This document shows positions 1 to 11,337 of a DNA stretch of 64,000 nucleotides, piece after piece. The stretch is taken from contig OZ020616.1 in NCBI GenBank assembly GCA_963971575.1, positions 42,160,937 to 42,224,936 on the forward strand. The letters run 5' to 3'. Position numbers and translations under genes: made by a program. Below the pieces are notes generated by a model. The model searched no databases, was not told the DNA's origin, and was given only the letters and a program-made list of their open reading frames with translations. Source of the DNA: Liopterus haemorrhoidalis. Its lineage: Eukaryota > Arthropoda > Insecta > Coleoptera > Dytiscidae. Every line of letters begins with the position of its first letter. Within the stretch, counting starts at the first letter, position 1.

Positions 1-496
1 AGATAAGATTATATTTTGCCTTGGCAGATGACAGATGACAAATGACAGATAATAGTAGTTGTTATTTTTATTTTGTAAAAACGTTTTACCAAGTTTTTTG
101 TGTAATTTTTCTAAATTTTGCATGAATGAATTACAGAGTTATGGTCTCAATAAAAGTGTGTTATTTCTTTACGAAATATATTGAAACCTGCGCGTATTCG
201 AAATATCACGGGTAGTGACATTTTAAATACGCAAATCGAACAGTTTTATTATTATTATGAGTATGATAAAATGAAAAGATTTTGTAATTTCAGAAAAGTA
301 GCTTTTACAGAAATGCAAATTTTTTTCAGGGTCAAAACTAGGTCTTGGACCTCCTTTGTAATATGTTACGATAGTAACTATAACATAACGACATATGTGT
401 GACAGATTGTAAATTGACGTAGTAATAAATGCTTATATGTGCTTGGATTTGTGTGTTTTAATTGATATTATCATAAACGCTATAAAGCGTTCTATC

Positions 497-522
497 ATAT
501 ATATATATATATATATATATAT
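497..522. repeat. (AT)n microsatellite
   Basis: A run of about 13 AT dinucleotides in otherwise ordinary AT-rich sequence. The first 600 bases hold no recognisable gene. Confidence 0.9.
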
Positions 523-628
523 GTAATGTACAAGACAGGCAAAGGGTTAATTTAATCATTACAAATGTTAATTATTTTACCTATTATTTAAATTAGAATA
601 TGTATGTGTATTTTATTGTAACTTGTTT

Positions 629-765
629 TGGCCGAGCAGCTTAGAGCAGTGATAACAAACGTGCCCAGGGTGCTAGGATCTCGGGATCGAATCCCGTTTA
701 GGCATGGAATTTTCATTATGAAAAATTAGAATTGTCTTGGCTAATTGCTTGAACAGTAGTAGTAA
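629..765 (+). mobile_element. tRNA-derived SINE, family SINE-A, copy 1
   Basis: The block contains a pol III B-box-like core (GGGATCGAATCCC near 680-695), followed by a shared body (GGCATGGAATTTT) and CTTGGCTAATTGC. The same order appears on the minus strand at 46141-46289 and 49261-49414, where target duplications prove insertion. No clean target duplication is visible here, so the ends are approximate. It cannot be a working tRNA gene because the acceptor stem does not close. Confidence 0.6.
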
Positions 766-834
766 GTTCTTTATTTTTTACCTAGCGGTATTAAAATTTA
801 CAACACAGTTTACATTTTAGAAAGTTTTAAACTA

Positions 835-1241
835 CAGTCTGTTTCAAACGCTTAGGCGGAACTAGATTTTGCAATTTAGTTACTTTCATCGCTTAAATCG
901 TGCTTTTCGGCCGTTTTGTTTAAGCTTTGTAAATCATACTTACAATGAACATTTTTTGGTTAAGGTTAATATCATTTTAAAATGTCATTTTCTTTATATT
1001 TTGATTTTTTTTGTCATTCTTAATACAAATTTCCCATTTATTTATTTTCTTGTCATTAAAATATATAAAAAAATAATTTAATTTTGACATAGGTCATTCG
1101 TTTCCATGGTTTCATTGTTGTAATTTTAAATTTTGACATTCCAACTTGAAAAATGAAATAACCCAAGCAAGGTCCCTTGTCGTGACAAACTAAAAGAACG
1201 AAATTCCCATTTAGTTCCGCCTAAGCGTTTGAAACAGACTG
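835..1241. mobile_element. TIR element family A, copy 1 (407 bp)
   Basis: The ends are inverted repeats of about 30 bases beginning CAGTCTGTTTCAAACGCTTA, flanked by TA on both sides (833-834 and 1242-1243). There is no transposase, so this is a non-autonomous DNA transposon. The TA target suggests the Tc1/mariner/pogo group. Other copies lie at 42515-42925 and 44326-44723, with a truncated one at 20976-21110. The 70-residue open frame inside is the AT-rich body, not a gene. Confidence 0.85.
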
Positions 1242-1302
1242 TATACTTGATTGTGAATAATTAAGTTTTATCATAAACATACTAAAATCATACAAGGTCA
1301 TT

Positions 1303-1560
1303 TCAGAGTGGATGTAATTTTGTCCTTCTGTTCTTCACTCTTTTCATCCACTGAACATCCGGGTAAACATCACTTAGAATCTGCAAAGATGATTTCGCAT
1401 TTCTGAGTTCTTCTTCACAGTCTCTACTTAAGTGTTCAATGTTCACTGCTGCGTTGGAGCATATTCTCCATATTCTATCCTCGGTTTTCAGCCAGTAATC
1501 GTTACCCCTCTCTTCATTTCCGACGAGAAATCTAGCTATAATTTGCAAGTTTTAGTTGTT
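1303..1560 (-). pseudogene. LINE-A C-terminal fragment (zinc-knuckle tail)
   Basis: Read on the minus strand, the peptide has a GNEERGNDYWLKTEDRIWRI core, then C-x(10)-H-x4-C-type residues (ICSN...IEHLSRDC). This matches the C-terminal region of the larger minus-strand LINE at 58834-59631 (GNEERSSRYWAKPEDRVCRM). That region normally follows the reverse transcriptase in this retrotransposon family. The first knuckle cysteine is Trp here and only about 80 codons survive. It is a dead 5'-truncated copy. Confidence 0.7.
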
Positions 1561-2404
1561 TTTTGCAAAGTAATATGGGAGGTTGTTTGTCTGAAGAAAT
1601 TTGTATCTGGGGTAATTGCTTCAGTAGCAAAGGCCATAAATATGAAAAAACTGGGTATCCAGTTTTGTTTTTCTTGAATTGTACTTCAATATTCTATATC
1701 CTTACTTTTAATAACTCAATTATTCAAAAAAAATCTATATTTTACCTGATCGTTTAAATTTAATATATTTTTATGTAAGATTTATTTTCTATTTCTATAA
1801 AATTTCACCATCCAAAGCTAATAAAAATTCTGGTCCGTGGTATTTAATTGTTAGGGTAACCCATATTACGTTTTCCTGCCATCAACCCCCAAGAATTTTT
1901 CTATCAATAACATGGGAAGGAATGTGAAAATCACACCCTTATTCACAATTACGTTTACACCCTCATTCTTGCACCTTGTTCACGCGTTCCTCCATTCTTT
2001 CCATCATTAGTTATTCTCTCAACATGTTCAAATCATCTCGATAGCTTCCGGGTCTTTTTATATCACACTTCTCGCACGCATTCTTAGTGGTCTTGAGTGC
2101 ACAGAATATTTCATCGCGATTCTCGACCTTATATTCCACAAGTGACGGATGCCAAATATTGCGCGGATAAGAGATCGTAATATGACCTCTTTATATTGTT
2201 CCGTGGCTGCTTGGAATGTTGGCTAAATTCTACAACTGTGTTTATTACATATAAGTACATGCTGGGCCATATGTCACGTAGAGGTTAAAACATTTATGTT
2301 TTGTTGACAAATGTAAGGAAGCTGCACAAAAGAAAATTCTTGTGATTTTAAAGATTCGACAGGCTAAGATTTTTACTCATTAATTATTTAATCCGCGATT
2401 TGAA

Positions 2405-2640
2405 GCCATAAAATTTCAATTTTGACCCCATGTAGAAAATTCAACATCGCTGTTGGGATCGTCACTCATGTGTCTGTCTGTCTGTATGGTAATCATTGTT
2501 ACTGAACCTAGCTGAAATTATGCAGGAAAAACACTAGGAAGGAAACATATTGTACAAATAAAAATATAAACAAATATGCATTTTTCAGAATAACCAGACG
2601 AAAAACACTCTTATTTTTTCAATAGTCAGTGAAATATTGT
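2405..2640. repeat. Unclassified repeat R2, diverged partial copy
   Basis: ACTCATGTGTCTGTCTGTC followed by TGTATGGTA matches the same block in the R2 copies at 23262-23720 and 58160-60390. Downstream similarity is weak (CAGG..., AAACACT). There is no coding potential. The stretch before it (1760-2400) holds nothing I can identify. Confidence 0.4.
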
Positions 2641-2897
2641 TTTTAAGTTATAGAATTGTTGCTGGCTTACTTTAGTATAGCGTTTTTCAACCAGGGCCGA
2701 AAAGTCATATAAGATCGAAGCATGAAAATATAATAGAAATGCGCGCAATTTTGTAAGATACAAATTATATCTATATTCATAAATATATTATATTTATAAT
2801 CAGGAATAGATACCTTTCATAACATAAATGAAATAAATATTTTAATTCTGTAATTCCGGTTTGTTCCGAAAAATTCCTTATATTTACTAACATAATA

Positions 2898-3746
2898 TCA
2901 GGTCGTCAAGGATGAAATTTGTAGTTAATAATATTGCCAACTTTAACAGCTTATTATTTGACATCGACTTAATATTTTACCGGTCTTTTTTTGTTGTTGG
3001 AAAGTTATACATCTCGCCGGTTTAAAGAAATCATTGTATGCTCTAAAAAATATCAAAAACGGATTTTTTAAATTCATTTTGAAAATGGAACGGTCGGAAA
3101 TTCGCACTGTTATGAAGTATGAGTTCTTACGTGGAACTACGGCATCGCAGACCGCGCGAAACATTAATAGTGTATTTAGCTCTAGTGTTACTACGCAGTA
3201 GAAAATATCAAATTGGTTCGCCAAATTTCGTACAGGTAACTTGAAAACCAAACAAAAAAAAAAAAAAAAAAACTGGCTCATTGATCACAGCAGAAATATA
3301 CTGCAACCAACTGGACGAAATGATGCAAAAACTTAAAGAAAAACAGCCTAGATTGGTCAACAGATCGACTCCAATTTTATTGCATGATAACGCTAGACTG
3401 CACAAATGACTGTGGCAAAACTACAGGAATTGGAGTTGGAACTTCATCATCCTCCATACTGACCTAACCTATCCCCCACTGCCTACCACTTCTTCCGCAA
3501 TTTGGACAATTTTTTAATAGGAAAACAGTTTAATTCCGACAGTGCTGTAAAACTGGCTTTTCAGGAATTGATTGACTCTCGTCCGCCAGGGTTTTATACC
3601 ACCGGCCTGAAGGACCTGCCGCTTAAATGGCAAAAGGGTATAGACAATATGGGTGCGTACTTTGATGAATAAAATAATTACTTATATTTGTAAGTTATTA
3701 ACAAACTTTGCCTTTTTTTCTACAAATTTCATCCTTGACGACCTAA
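2898..3746 (+). pseudogene. Internally deleted mariner, copy 1 (849 bp)
   Basis: Terminal inverted repeats of about 26 bases (AGGTCGTCAAGGATGAAATT...) lie between TA dinucleotides. Inside, from ATG 3085, the N-terminal helix-turn-helix region of a mariner transposase reads MERSEIRTVMKYEFL and continues to an FAKFRTG motif. A poly-A run (about 3254-3271) then joins straight to the C-terminal half: ILLHDNAR, the second catalytic Asp region, then PPGFYTTGL near the end. The first catalytic Asp and about half the catalytic domain are missing, and there are stops and frameshifts. It is a non-autonomous derivative. Copy 2 at 31963-32971 has the same junction. Confidence 0.85.
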
Positions 3747-4032
3747 TATATATAATGGTAATACATTTACATAATTCCGGGGTGGTTCCATGTCAGAAAA
3801 GGTGGAGAAACATTTCTTTAGTATACTTTGTCCTTTAGGCATCATAGTAGAAAAAGAAAAAAAAAATGGGGCAATCAAGTCGGGCTGATGAGATATCATA
3901 GCAGTGGATACTAAACTTTTTCATTTAGTACTTGGGCCCAGGGTCGCCGAGAGAGTGTGACATCTGAAACGGGCCTGGCCTGTTCGATTATTTAATAATT
4001 ATGCATAGATTAAAAACTGCCGATCTAGTTTT

Positions 4033-4980
4033 TTTGAAACGCAAATCGGTCTAAGACAAGGATGTATATTGAGCCCACTTTTGTTTACAATAGTACTCGA
4101 TACAGCCATTAAAAACGCAAGAAAAGAAATACAAAAATATTCTGTAGGGTATTGGAAAATGAACAAGGTTACCATCTCAGAGCTGTGCTATGCAGACGAC
4201 AAGGTCCTAATTGCCGACAATGAGGAAAGTCTACAAGGTAACCTTGATATTTATAATTACTGGCTAGGCATGATCAACATGAAAATAAGTTGCGAGAAAA
4301 CCAAAAGTATGGTCATAAGTACAAGACCGGTGAAACAGCTCATTAAATTAGAAGGAAAACCCATAGAACAGGTCGAGCATTTCAAATATCTCGAATCCGT
4401 TTTTTCAGCAGACGGAAAAATAGACCAAGAAATAACGGAACGAGTTGGATCTGCTGGCAGGCTATTTAATAGCATTAAGAACTGTTTCTTGGCAAAAAGG
4501 GAAATTCCGACTGAAGCAAAAGTCCAGATATTTAAGAAAGTGGCCATACCAGTGCTGAAATATGGGTCAGCGGCTTGGACAACAACGGAGAAGCTAAGAA
4601 GCAGAATAAGAAGTAGTGAAATGAGGTTCCTACGAAAGATCAAGGGAAAGACAAAATTGGACAGAATAAGGAACACAGAATATAGAGAAGAACTGAGAAC
4701 CAAACCAGTAGAAGAAGTAATAGAAGAAGGGCAACTTAGGTGGTACGGTCATATTCAAAGGATGGAAGATAGTAGAGACACGAAGAAAGTTTACGAGGCC
4801 AAAGTAACTAAAGGAAGACGCCGAGGAAGACCGAGAAAGGAGTGGAGTGACGAAATCAAAAGTGCAATAGAGAGAAGAGACATCACCTGGAATGGAGCGA
4901 AAAGTAGGACGAAGAATAGGAGTGAATGGAAAAAGCTGTGGCGCCGTTCTCCCACGAAAGAAGAGAACAAGTACAAGTAG
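4033..4980 (+). pseudogene. RTE-like LINE, reverse transcriptase 3' half
   Basis: An open frame runs from the truncation point to the stop at 4978-4980. It starts with the RT motif GLRQGCILSPLLF, followed by the catalytic YADD (CYADDKVLI) about 50 residues later. The thumb region follows (EHFKYL, then VLKYGSAAWT). The C-terminal tail has RWYGHIQRM and a basic GRRRGRPRKEW segment, as in RTE-clade elements. The 5' end (endonuclease and fingers) is absent, so the copy is dead although 315 codons are unbroken. The (TAAG)n tail marks its 3' end. The poly-T at 4029-4035 lies next to the truncation. Clade assignment is by motif only. Confidence 0.85.
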
Positions 4981-5035
4981 CAATCAAACTCTACATACAA
5001 AGCCCGACACCAGTGATGGTAAAAGGGCTCAACGA

Positions 5036-5060
5036 TTAAGTAAGTAAGTAAGTAAGTAAA
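5036..5060 (+). repeat. (TAAG)n LINE tail
   Basis: About six TAAG units followed by A-rich sequence, 56 bases after the stop codon of the RTE-like frame. Short tandem-repeat tails instead of poly-A are usual at RTE 3' ends. Confidence 0.8.
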
Positions 5061-5697
5061 AAAAGAAAACCTTTAGAGCCCAACTGTCCATTTAAGAGTA
5101 TTTCCGTGTGCAGATGGCATAAAAGGCAAAACCGATGTGGGAAAACTCAAAAAACAGTTGAGAAATGGAAAGAAACCATGACTTAAATCGCGTAAGGATC
5201 GACTAGGACAACTAATAGTTATTAAATTGATTCTATATTGATATTTTTTTTGGTTTAACATTCTTTATATGTTCCGCATCGTTTTATTTATTTAAATTGT
5301 TATTCTGCGTTGTGTGCCGTTAAAAAATTGATAAAAATAAAGATATTACAAATGAAATATTGTTTTACGTAAATAAAATGGGGTGAAGTCGAACGTAAAA
5401 ATGTATAAGAAGTATCGCTGGAGATACTAGTGTTGTTGAACGATCTTCCTTGCAATATAAATATACTAGCGACTGAGGATGGATGTTAGGCGCGTGACAG
5501 GATTCGTAACATGTGGGTCAAGGGTTTATCACATGTACAGTTAATGCATCGCAACAACCGTTACACGTCACTGCTCTCTCAAGACATGACTAAAATTTAC
5601 TATCACAACACGAACCATACACATTTACAAAATCTTTATATTCATACAGTTAATACTGATTTTCATAATCTATAGCCAACTAACAGCAAACTAACTA

Positions 5698-5912
5698 AAG
5701 CTGCATTCAGAGCTCAGTAAATTAACACGCTGTGCGTTATGGATAGTTTTTAAACGAGTGCAATTGGTATGATCGGAAAAGCTCGTACTATATCGCTCAA
5801 CAGTAGTATAGCAACGACAAAGCACGAGCACGTCCGATCATACCAAATGACCTCGTTTAAAAATTATCCATAGCGTACAACGTGTTGATTTACAGAGCTC
5901 TGAATGCAGCTT
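5698..5912. mobile_element. Palindromic element family C, copy 1 (215 bp)
   Basis: The ends AAGCTGCATTCAGAGCTC and GAGCTCTGAATGCAGCTT are exact inverted repeats, and complementarity continues inward for about 85 bases with few mismatches (for example GGATAGTTTTTAAACGAG against CTCGTTTAAAAATTATCC). It can fold into one long hairpin. A nearly identical copy is at 43089-43304. It has no open frame, so it is non-autonomous. Possible flanking AACT repeats are too short to fix a superfamily. Confidence 0.85.
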
Positions 5913-5944
5913 AACTCGACTAAAATTCCCGACCTACATAATCC

Positions 5945-6650
5945 ATTTAACAAATTCCTATCTTCAAAACAGATATTTTTACCATACTAAATGACAAGAA
6001 GTCCAACTCAAGAAAAATAGCGGCTGGTGTACCACAAGGTTCCATTCTCGGACCTACTCTATTTTCGATCTATATTAACGACTTTCCTCGAGTAAAAGAT
6101 GTCCATTACTCCTTGTATGTCGATGATACTGCTATCTTTGCACAATCATGGAGAATAGGCACGATCGTAAATAGACTGCAGCAAGCTACAGAAAAGATGA
6201 TCAAGTACATGAAACGTTGGAAAATAAAAATAAATGAATCTAAAACAGAAACAATTTTTTTCACCAAAAGAAGACCGCAAATAACGAAGAATATTAAAAT
6301 ACAAGGAGTGGAAATAGAGTGGTCGCCCGTAGTGAAGTACCTAAGCATGCACCTTGACCAGAGGCTGAACTTCACAGTACATTGCAAGAAGAGATGCCAA
6401 CTAGCAACTGCGGAACTGGGTATCCTATATCCTCTATTAAGTAAAAAATCGAAGTCAGAAGAACAATATCCTCCTATATAAAATTGTAGTAAGACCAACA
6501 CTCATGTACGCTTGTCCAGCTTGGCGCAACACTTCGAAACTCAACATCGAAAAATTACAAGTCATTCAGAATAAGTACCTAAGATTAGCCGGAGACTTCC
6601 CTAAATATACCCGGATCAGAAAAATGCACGAAGAACTGAAAATTAATTAA
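5945..6650 (+). pseudogene. Jockey-like LINE reverse transcriptase fragment
   Basis: The frame begins with SYLQNRYF, then after a frameshift GVPQGSILGPTLFSIYINDF and the catalytic box YVDD (LYVDDTAIFAQ). These are RT motifs of Jockey/CR1-type non-LTR elements. The 122-residue open piece from 6113 carries the palm and thumb (VKYLSMHLDQRLNF). A second frameshift near 6440 leads to RPTLMYACPAW and VIQNKYLRL, stopping near 6648. Endonuclease and ORF1 are absent. It is 5'-truncated and has at least two frameshifts, so it is not functional. Confidence 0.85.
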
Positions 6651-7034
6651 TAAAAGACTCTATGTTAAAAACAACGGATTTTTTTTTTTGCAAAGTGCCC
6701 ATTTAGTGTTTCCCCAATAATAAGTGAGATCGGAAACTTAATATCGATAATTTACCCTTTAAAAAATATAAACATATTCTGTTTAATTCGTGAGAAGAAG
6801 TGAAGTGATACCAACTGATTAACCCAAAAGCCCAGTAGGTTTTTAACATTTTTTCCCGACACACTATATTCCAACGAACTATACATATATTAATGCAATA
6901 ATGTTTAATTTTAAGTAGTTTAAGTTGTGAAAATACAATTTTTTGTTTTCGATATTTAACTATGTACGTTATCTAGTTGTAAACAAGTTATAAAATAAAA
7001 GTATGGTTGGACAAAAAAAAAAAAAAAAAAAAAA
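6651..7034 (+). mobile_element. 3' UTR and poly-A tail of the Jockey-like LINE
   Basis: AATAAA occurs about 20 bases before a run of more than 20 A residues ending at 7034. This is the expected polyadenylated end of a reverse-transcribed LINE copy whose coding part ends near 6650. Confidence 0.75.
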
Positions 7035-7666
7035 TCAATGTGCAGAGAACTTCGGAGAATTAATACAGATATAATACGGAGAAATGAGGTTAGGTTGTCG
7101 ACAACTGTTGGGGGAACAGGGATCTAAATTACCAAATATGATAACGAATAGTTGGCACAGGGAAAAGTTGACCCGTATAGTCTGTTTCTTTGGTTTAAGC
7201 GAAACGGAATGGCAGTTTCGTTTTTTTAAAGTTATCAGGAAAACAGAGCTTTCCTAGAGCAGTATTTCTCAATCTTGTTACTCGCCTTGCACATTTTCCG
7301 AAGAAGAATAATTTCGTGGCACATCTACGTAGTCGTAGAAGAAATCTAATTGGTCTTTATTCAAATTGTGTTGGCTCCTGAATGCAGATCCCTGTATTCA
7401 GGATCAATTTCAATTCGTCAAAAAGATTCTTTATTCTTATTAATGGTATTGTACGTATATTCGGACAATGATGTTAAAATTAAAACGACGCCAGTTTTTT
7501 TTTTAAGATTTCGCGGCGCCGTTAGAAAATGTTGCGGCACACTGAAGTGCCTTTGAGAAACATTGGCCTAGAGCAGTGGTTCCCAAATTTATTTTATCGC
7601 GGAACCCCTATGCGCTGTTGAAAAAATTACGGAACCCTTTATTTGGAAGCATATTTGATACAACTT

Positions 7667-7671
<5 letters not shown>

Positions 7672-7710
<39 letters not shown>
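7672..7710. repeat. (AT)n microsatellite inside the hAT
   Basis: About 19 AT units within the AT-rich body of the hAT derivative. Confidence 0.9.
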
Positions 7711-7717
<7 letters not shown>

Positions 7718-7926
7718 ACATTTCTGCAAACTTTTTCCTTTTATAAATACGATTGAAAAGTAAGAGTTTATAAATTAGTCATTTTCATTGTATGCCTAAC
7801 AACTAGAACATTAAAATTTTAAAAAAAAGTAATAAGCGAGCTAGATTTGCCTTTATTTTATATAATATTTTTCATATAAAGTGTGACACTCTTTGATAAT
7901 AGCTAGGTTTAATGAGAAGCATGCTT

Positions 7927-8145
7927 TTACTTTTTAGATTCTAACATCCTTTTAAAATTTGGTATAATATCGGATAATTGTATTCGCATATCTGCTGCAG
8001 TTTTTAGTTTACTGCGATATTTCGATTCAGCGACTTTTGAAAATCCAGAGTCACACATGTACGTAGTTACAAACAGTAACAAAAACTGAATAGCCTCTTT
8101 TGATAAATGACGATATTCGTCATATATATCAGACCGAAAAGTTAT
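7927..8145 (-). pseudogene. hAT transposase C-terminal (dimerisation) fragment
   Basis: The minus strand reads DEYRHLSKEAIQFLLLF, then TTYMCDSGFSKV and KYRSKLKTAADMRI, and stops at 7927-7929 after MLESKK. The pattern T-Y-x-C-x-S-x-F-S followed by K-x-R-x-(K/R)-L and a D-x-R-x-x-L-S helix is the C-terminal dimerisation region of ZBED-like hAT transposases. The zinc finger and the DDE catalytic residues are gone. About 70 codons remain open. It lies between intact terminal repeats, so the loss happened by internal deletion. Confidence 0.8.
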
Positions 8146-8507
8146 TTTTTATGGTTTTTTTGGATTTTTCTAGACTTAATTTTTAACTATATCTTAAATT
8201 CTTTTTTTTTAATATCCATTTTTATGAATCAAGATAGATACAAAGAACACCTTACCCCGCGGAACCCCTGAATTTTATCACGGAACCCTGGGGTTCCGCG
8301 GAGCACACTTTGGGAAACTCTAGCCTAAAGTAACGCGAGTTACGAACGGGTATCTAACGAATCACTTCCAAAGTCATTCAATGAGACAGTCGGATTATTA
8401 ACGAATATTACCGTCTGCGGAACCCCATTGAATTAGGTACTTCTGAGCCATATTAGAAATGACACATATGCACAATATTCAAACAATCGCAATCCAACAT
8501 GTTATGC

Positions 8508-9420
8508 TTAATCTGAATATCTAAAAGCAAAGATATATATTAGATTTTTAAGAACCGGGAGGGATCCTGTTTCCGAGAGGGAATTCCAGATGTTGAATAC
8601 TAGGTTGAACAAGAAATTTTCTGTTTGCTGCGTGTATTTCTTGTTTCTCAGCTTTAGGTAGTTGCCACGAAGACGTGGGTCAATGTTAAGGTAGGATAGT
8701 GGAGATAGGTCTTTGGAAATTTTCCCTGTGGTTATTCTAAACATCAGGATATGGTCACCGCACGTTCTTCGATATTCCAGGATCAAGTTTCTTTAAACGT
8801 TCATCATACAAGTGCTTTATGATTCTCGGAAGTTTAGTTGCTCATCTTGGAACTTCTAAAAACTGGTTGTCGCGTTGTAAGGCGACCATACAACATAAAT
8901 GTAAATTCAAGGAGTGGACAGATGTAGGAAAGGTACATTTTCTGAAATAAGGAAAGAGTAAGGTGTGGAAATAAGTTATGGATGAGACAAAAGATTTTAG
9001 TGGCCTTTTTAACCGCATAAGTTTCTGTGTTTCAGTTACTCCTTAATCAACTACAGACATGACGCTCCAGATAGCATTACCCAAAATGTACTACTAGTGT
9101 CGTAGGTTATTGTTCCCCAAATGAATCACTTAGGTTTTGGATATACTGAGAGGTATAAGCCATTTTGTATACCATGCACCAATACTGTCAATACTTTATC
9201 GTGAATGTACACGATACATTTGTGAGAGGTTATAGGTTCTGCATATAGTTATAGGTCTATAATAAATATCAGAAACAAAATGGGCCTAATACACTGCCCT
9301 GTGGAACACCGTTTGTGACGATATAAAATTTGGAAAGTGACGCGCCAACGCGAATTCTGTAGACGCGTTATTTAAGTATTCAGTTATCCACAGCAACAAT
9401 ATTCGTCTGATACCTTAGTG
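8508..9420 (-). pseudogene. CR1/Jockey-like LINE RT fragment
   Basis: On the minus strand near 9279-9335 the RT motif NGVPQGSVLGPF is readable. A more broken stretch follows, and the 92-residue open piece 8508-8786 encodes EYRRTCGDHILMFRI, then RGNYLKLRNKK and FNIWNSL. That is the usual C-terminal tail after the RT in CR1/Jockey elements. Many stops and frameshifts separate the pieces. The 5' end is cut near 9420, and no poly-A tail is evident on the left. Confidence 0.75.
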
Positions 9421-9649
9421 ATTCAATTTAGCGGACGCCTCAGTGCAATTCTGTCGAAGACCTTTGCAAAACCAAAGAAGACCAAATCTACAGGTATTGA
9501 AGCATTCAGATGTTTCGACTAGAAATTATTTGCAAGCAGAAAACTGGAAACTTTTAAACTTCCAGGAATGCCATGCTGGTTTTGGAGAACCAATTTATTT
9601 TGCAGGAAAAATTTTGAAGACTTAATTTATTATTTAAAAGAACTAGCAG

Positions 9650-10640
9650 AGTACTCATTCTTCGCCTGGCAGAAGTTCAATTGTTGATTATAAAATAAAT
9701 ACTTTGAATTGGACTACTATGGAACTGTTTAATTTCGATATTGTTAGTTGACAGAAAATTAGCTAACCATGACTAAATCCAGCTACAAGCTAAAAACAAG
9801 AAACAATATAATCTGAGAAGTGTAAAAACTTGAAAAAAAAGATTAAATATTTCTATAGCAAATTTTAAAGCTTTTTAAGATTTTACAAAAGATATCTATA
9901 AGGGTTATAACAACTCAACCCCTCGTTAAACACTGACATAATATTTTTTTATAATTTCTTTTTTCATAGCCTTTATCCCCACTGAAAAATATTCATTAAT
10001 TTTAATTATCTTAAAAATTAATCTTATGGTCAGTGATTTTAAAAAAGAAATCACTGCCCTTTTAATACGAAAATTTGAATAAGTTATAAATGTCATGTGG
10101 AGTGTTTTATATTATTCTTCAACGACAATATCCGGGAGAAAACTGATGAATTTTCATAAATGAATTTTCCTTGTATGAAAACCCTTATTAATGTTAATGG
10201 CCTTTACAACAAAAGTCCATTTTTATAAATTTCTAAAGTGTTATTGTCATAGTTAAATTGAATTTTAATCTGAGTTGTTGAGTGGATATTTGCTTTTTTA
10301 TTTTGTAAGAATTGAATCGCTTATTTGGTTTTAAAATGGAAAATCATTTTTAATTGTCTGTTATTGTGATTTCGGTCTAGGTCACTGGAGCTTTTACGAC
10401 AGATGGCATGCAATTTTTGCTTTATGAATAATTGATTAAGCTCAAGGTCGAGTATTTTGAACAATTGAAAATTGGTGTTTTATCAAATTTAAATTGGACA
10501 TAAAAGAGAATTTTAATCTGTATTAATGAAATTATTAAGCAAAAATAATGTACCACCAGTTTATATGTGGGTACAGACTAAATTAAAATGATCAACACGT
10601 GTAAGTATATATGGCGGATGTACATACTTTGGGATTTAAC
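9650..10640. other. AT-rich stretch, nothing identified
   Basis: About 1 kb without a supported open frame, repeat or RNA gene. I see no inverted ends or tandem structure. Confidence 0.5.
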
Positions 10641-10714
10641 ATTAAGTTTAAAGTTATAGTTGAAGGTAATGGGATTCGGACCAGTCAGAAAATAAAAACA
10701 AATTTATTAACTTC

Positions 10715-10751
10715 GCTAACGTTTCGATTTAATTTAAATCTTCATCAGAGC
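10715..10751 (-). ncRNA. Hammerhead-like motif, left arm
   Basis: Mirror copy of the motif at 11301-11337, read on the minus strand. The same core elements are present without change. Confidence 0.45.
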
Positions 10752-11300
10752 TACAAAGATAAATAGAAATATACAATTATTAAATTGGTAGGTTTACATG
10801 TATAAAATTATGATAGTGTTCAAATTTAACAAGTCAAGTAGTTAAAATAATCATTACAAAATTGTCGGAATTTAAAATATAACATAAAATAATTATTAAA
10901 TAATAAAAACATATCAAATATGAGTTAAAGAATAAAAAACAATGTTAAATTTACAATACCTTAGTTAATAGTCACGAAATAAAATAACAGTTTTAAAATA
11001 AATGAAGAACACATCATATTGTCCGGTTATTGAACTCAGAGATAAGCAATTAATAAGCCACGTATGAATTTGAAAAAGGGTTTGAGGTGGTTGAAACAAG
11101 TAAGTAAGATTGTTTTTTATTCTTTAACTCATATTTGATATGTTTTTATTATTTAATAATTATTTTATGTTATATTTTAAATTCCGACAATTTTGTAATG
11201 ATTATTTTAACTACTTGACTTGTTAAATTTGAACACTATCATAATTTTATACATGTAAACCTACCAATTTAATAATTGTATATTTCTATTTATCTTTGTA

Positions 11301-11337
11301 GCTCTGATGAAGATTTAAATTAAATCGAAACGTTAGC
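11301..11337 (+). ncRNA. Hammerhead-like ribozyme motif, right arm
   Basis: The order is GCT, CTGATGA, a 5-6 bp hairpin (GATTT...AAATC), GAAAC, GTT, AGC. GCT and AGC can pair as helix I, the hairpin is helix II, and GAAAC/GTT provides the rest of a hammerhead core with an extremely short helix III that might need dimer formation. One A is inserted between CTGATGA and helix II compared with the classical core. Minimal hammerheads have been described in Penelope-like elements. Cleavage activity here is inference. Confidence 0.45.

Larger units (their letters stand above)
7566..8330 (-). mobile_element. Internally deleted hAT transposon with 8-bp target duplication
   Basis: The element (7574-8322, 749 bp) starts CAGTGGTTCCCAAA and ends TTTGGGAAACTCTA. 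It is flanked by GCCTAGAG and GCCTAAAG, an 8-bp target duplication with one mismatch, as made by hAT transposases. Subterminal CGGAACCCC repeats occur at both ends. It keeps only the 3' end of a transposase gene (7927-8145) plus an (AT)n run, so it is a deletion derivative. Confidence 0.85.

Noticed and set aside
1850..2260. LINE tail on the minus strand (HVERI-like text)
   Set aside because: Only a few residues fit and no supporting RT or tail motif is found.
4630..4983. Minus-strand frames over the RTE-like LINE
   Set aside because: They are mirror frames of the YADD-containing reverse transcriptase on the plus strand.
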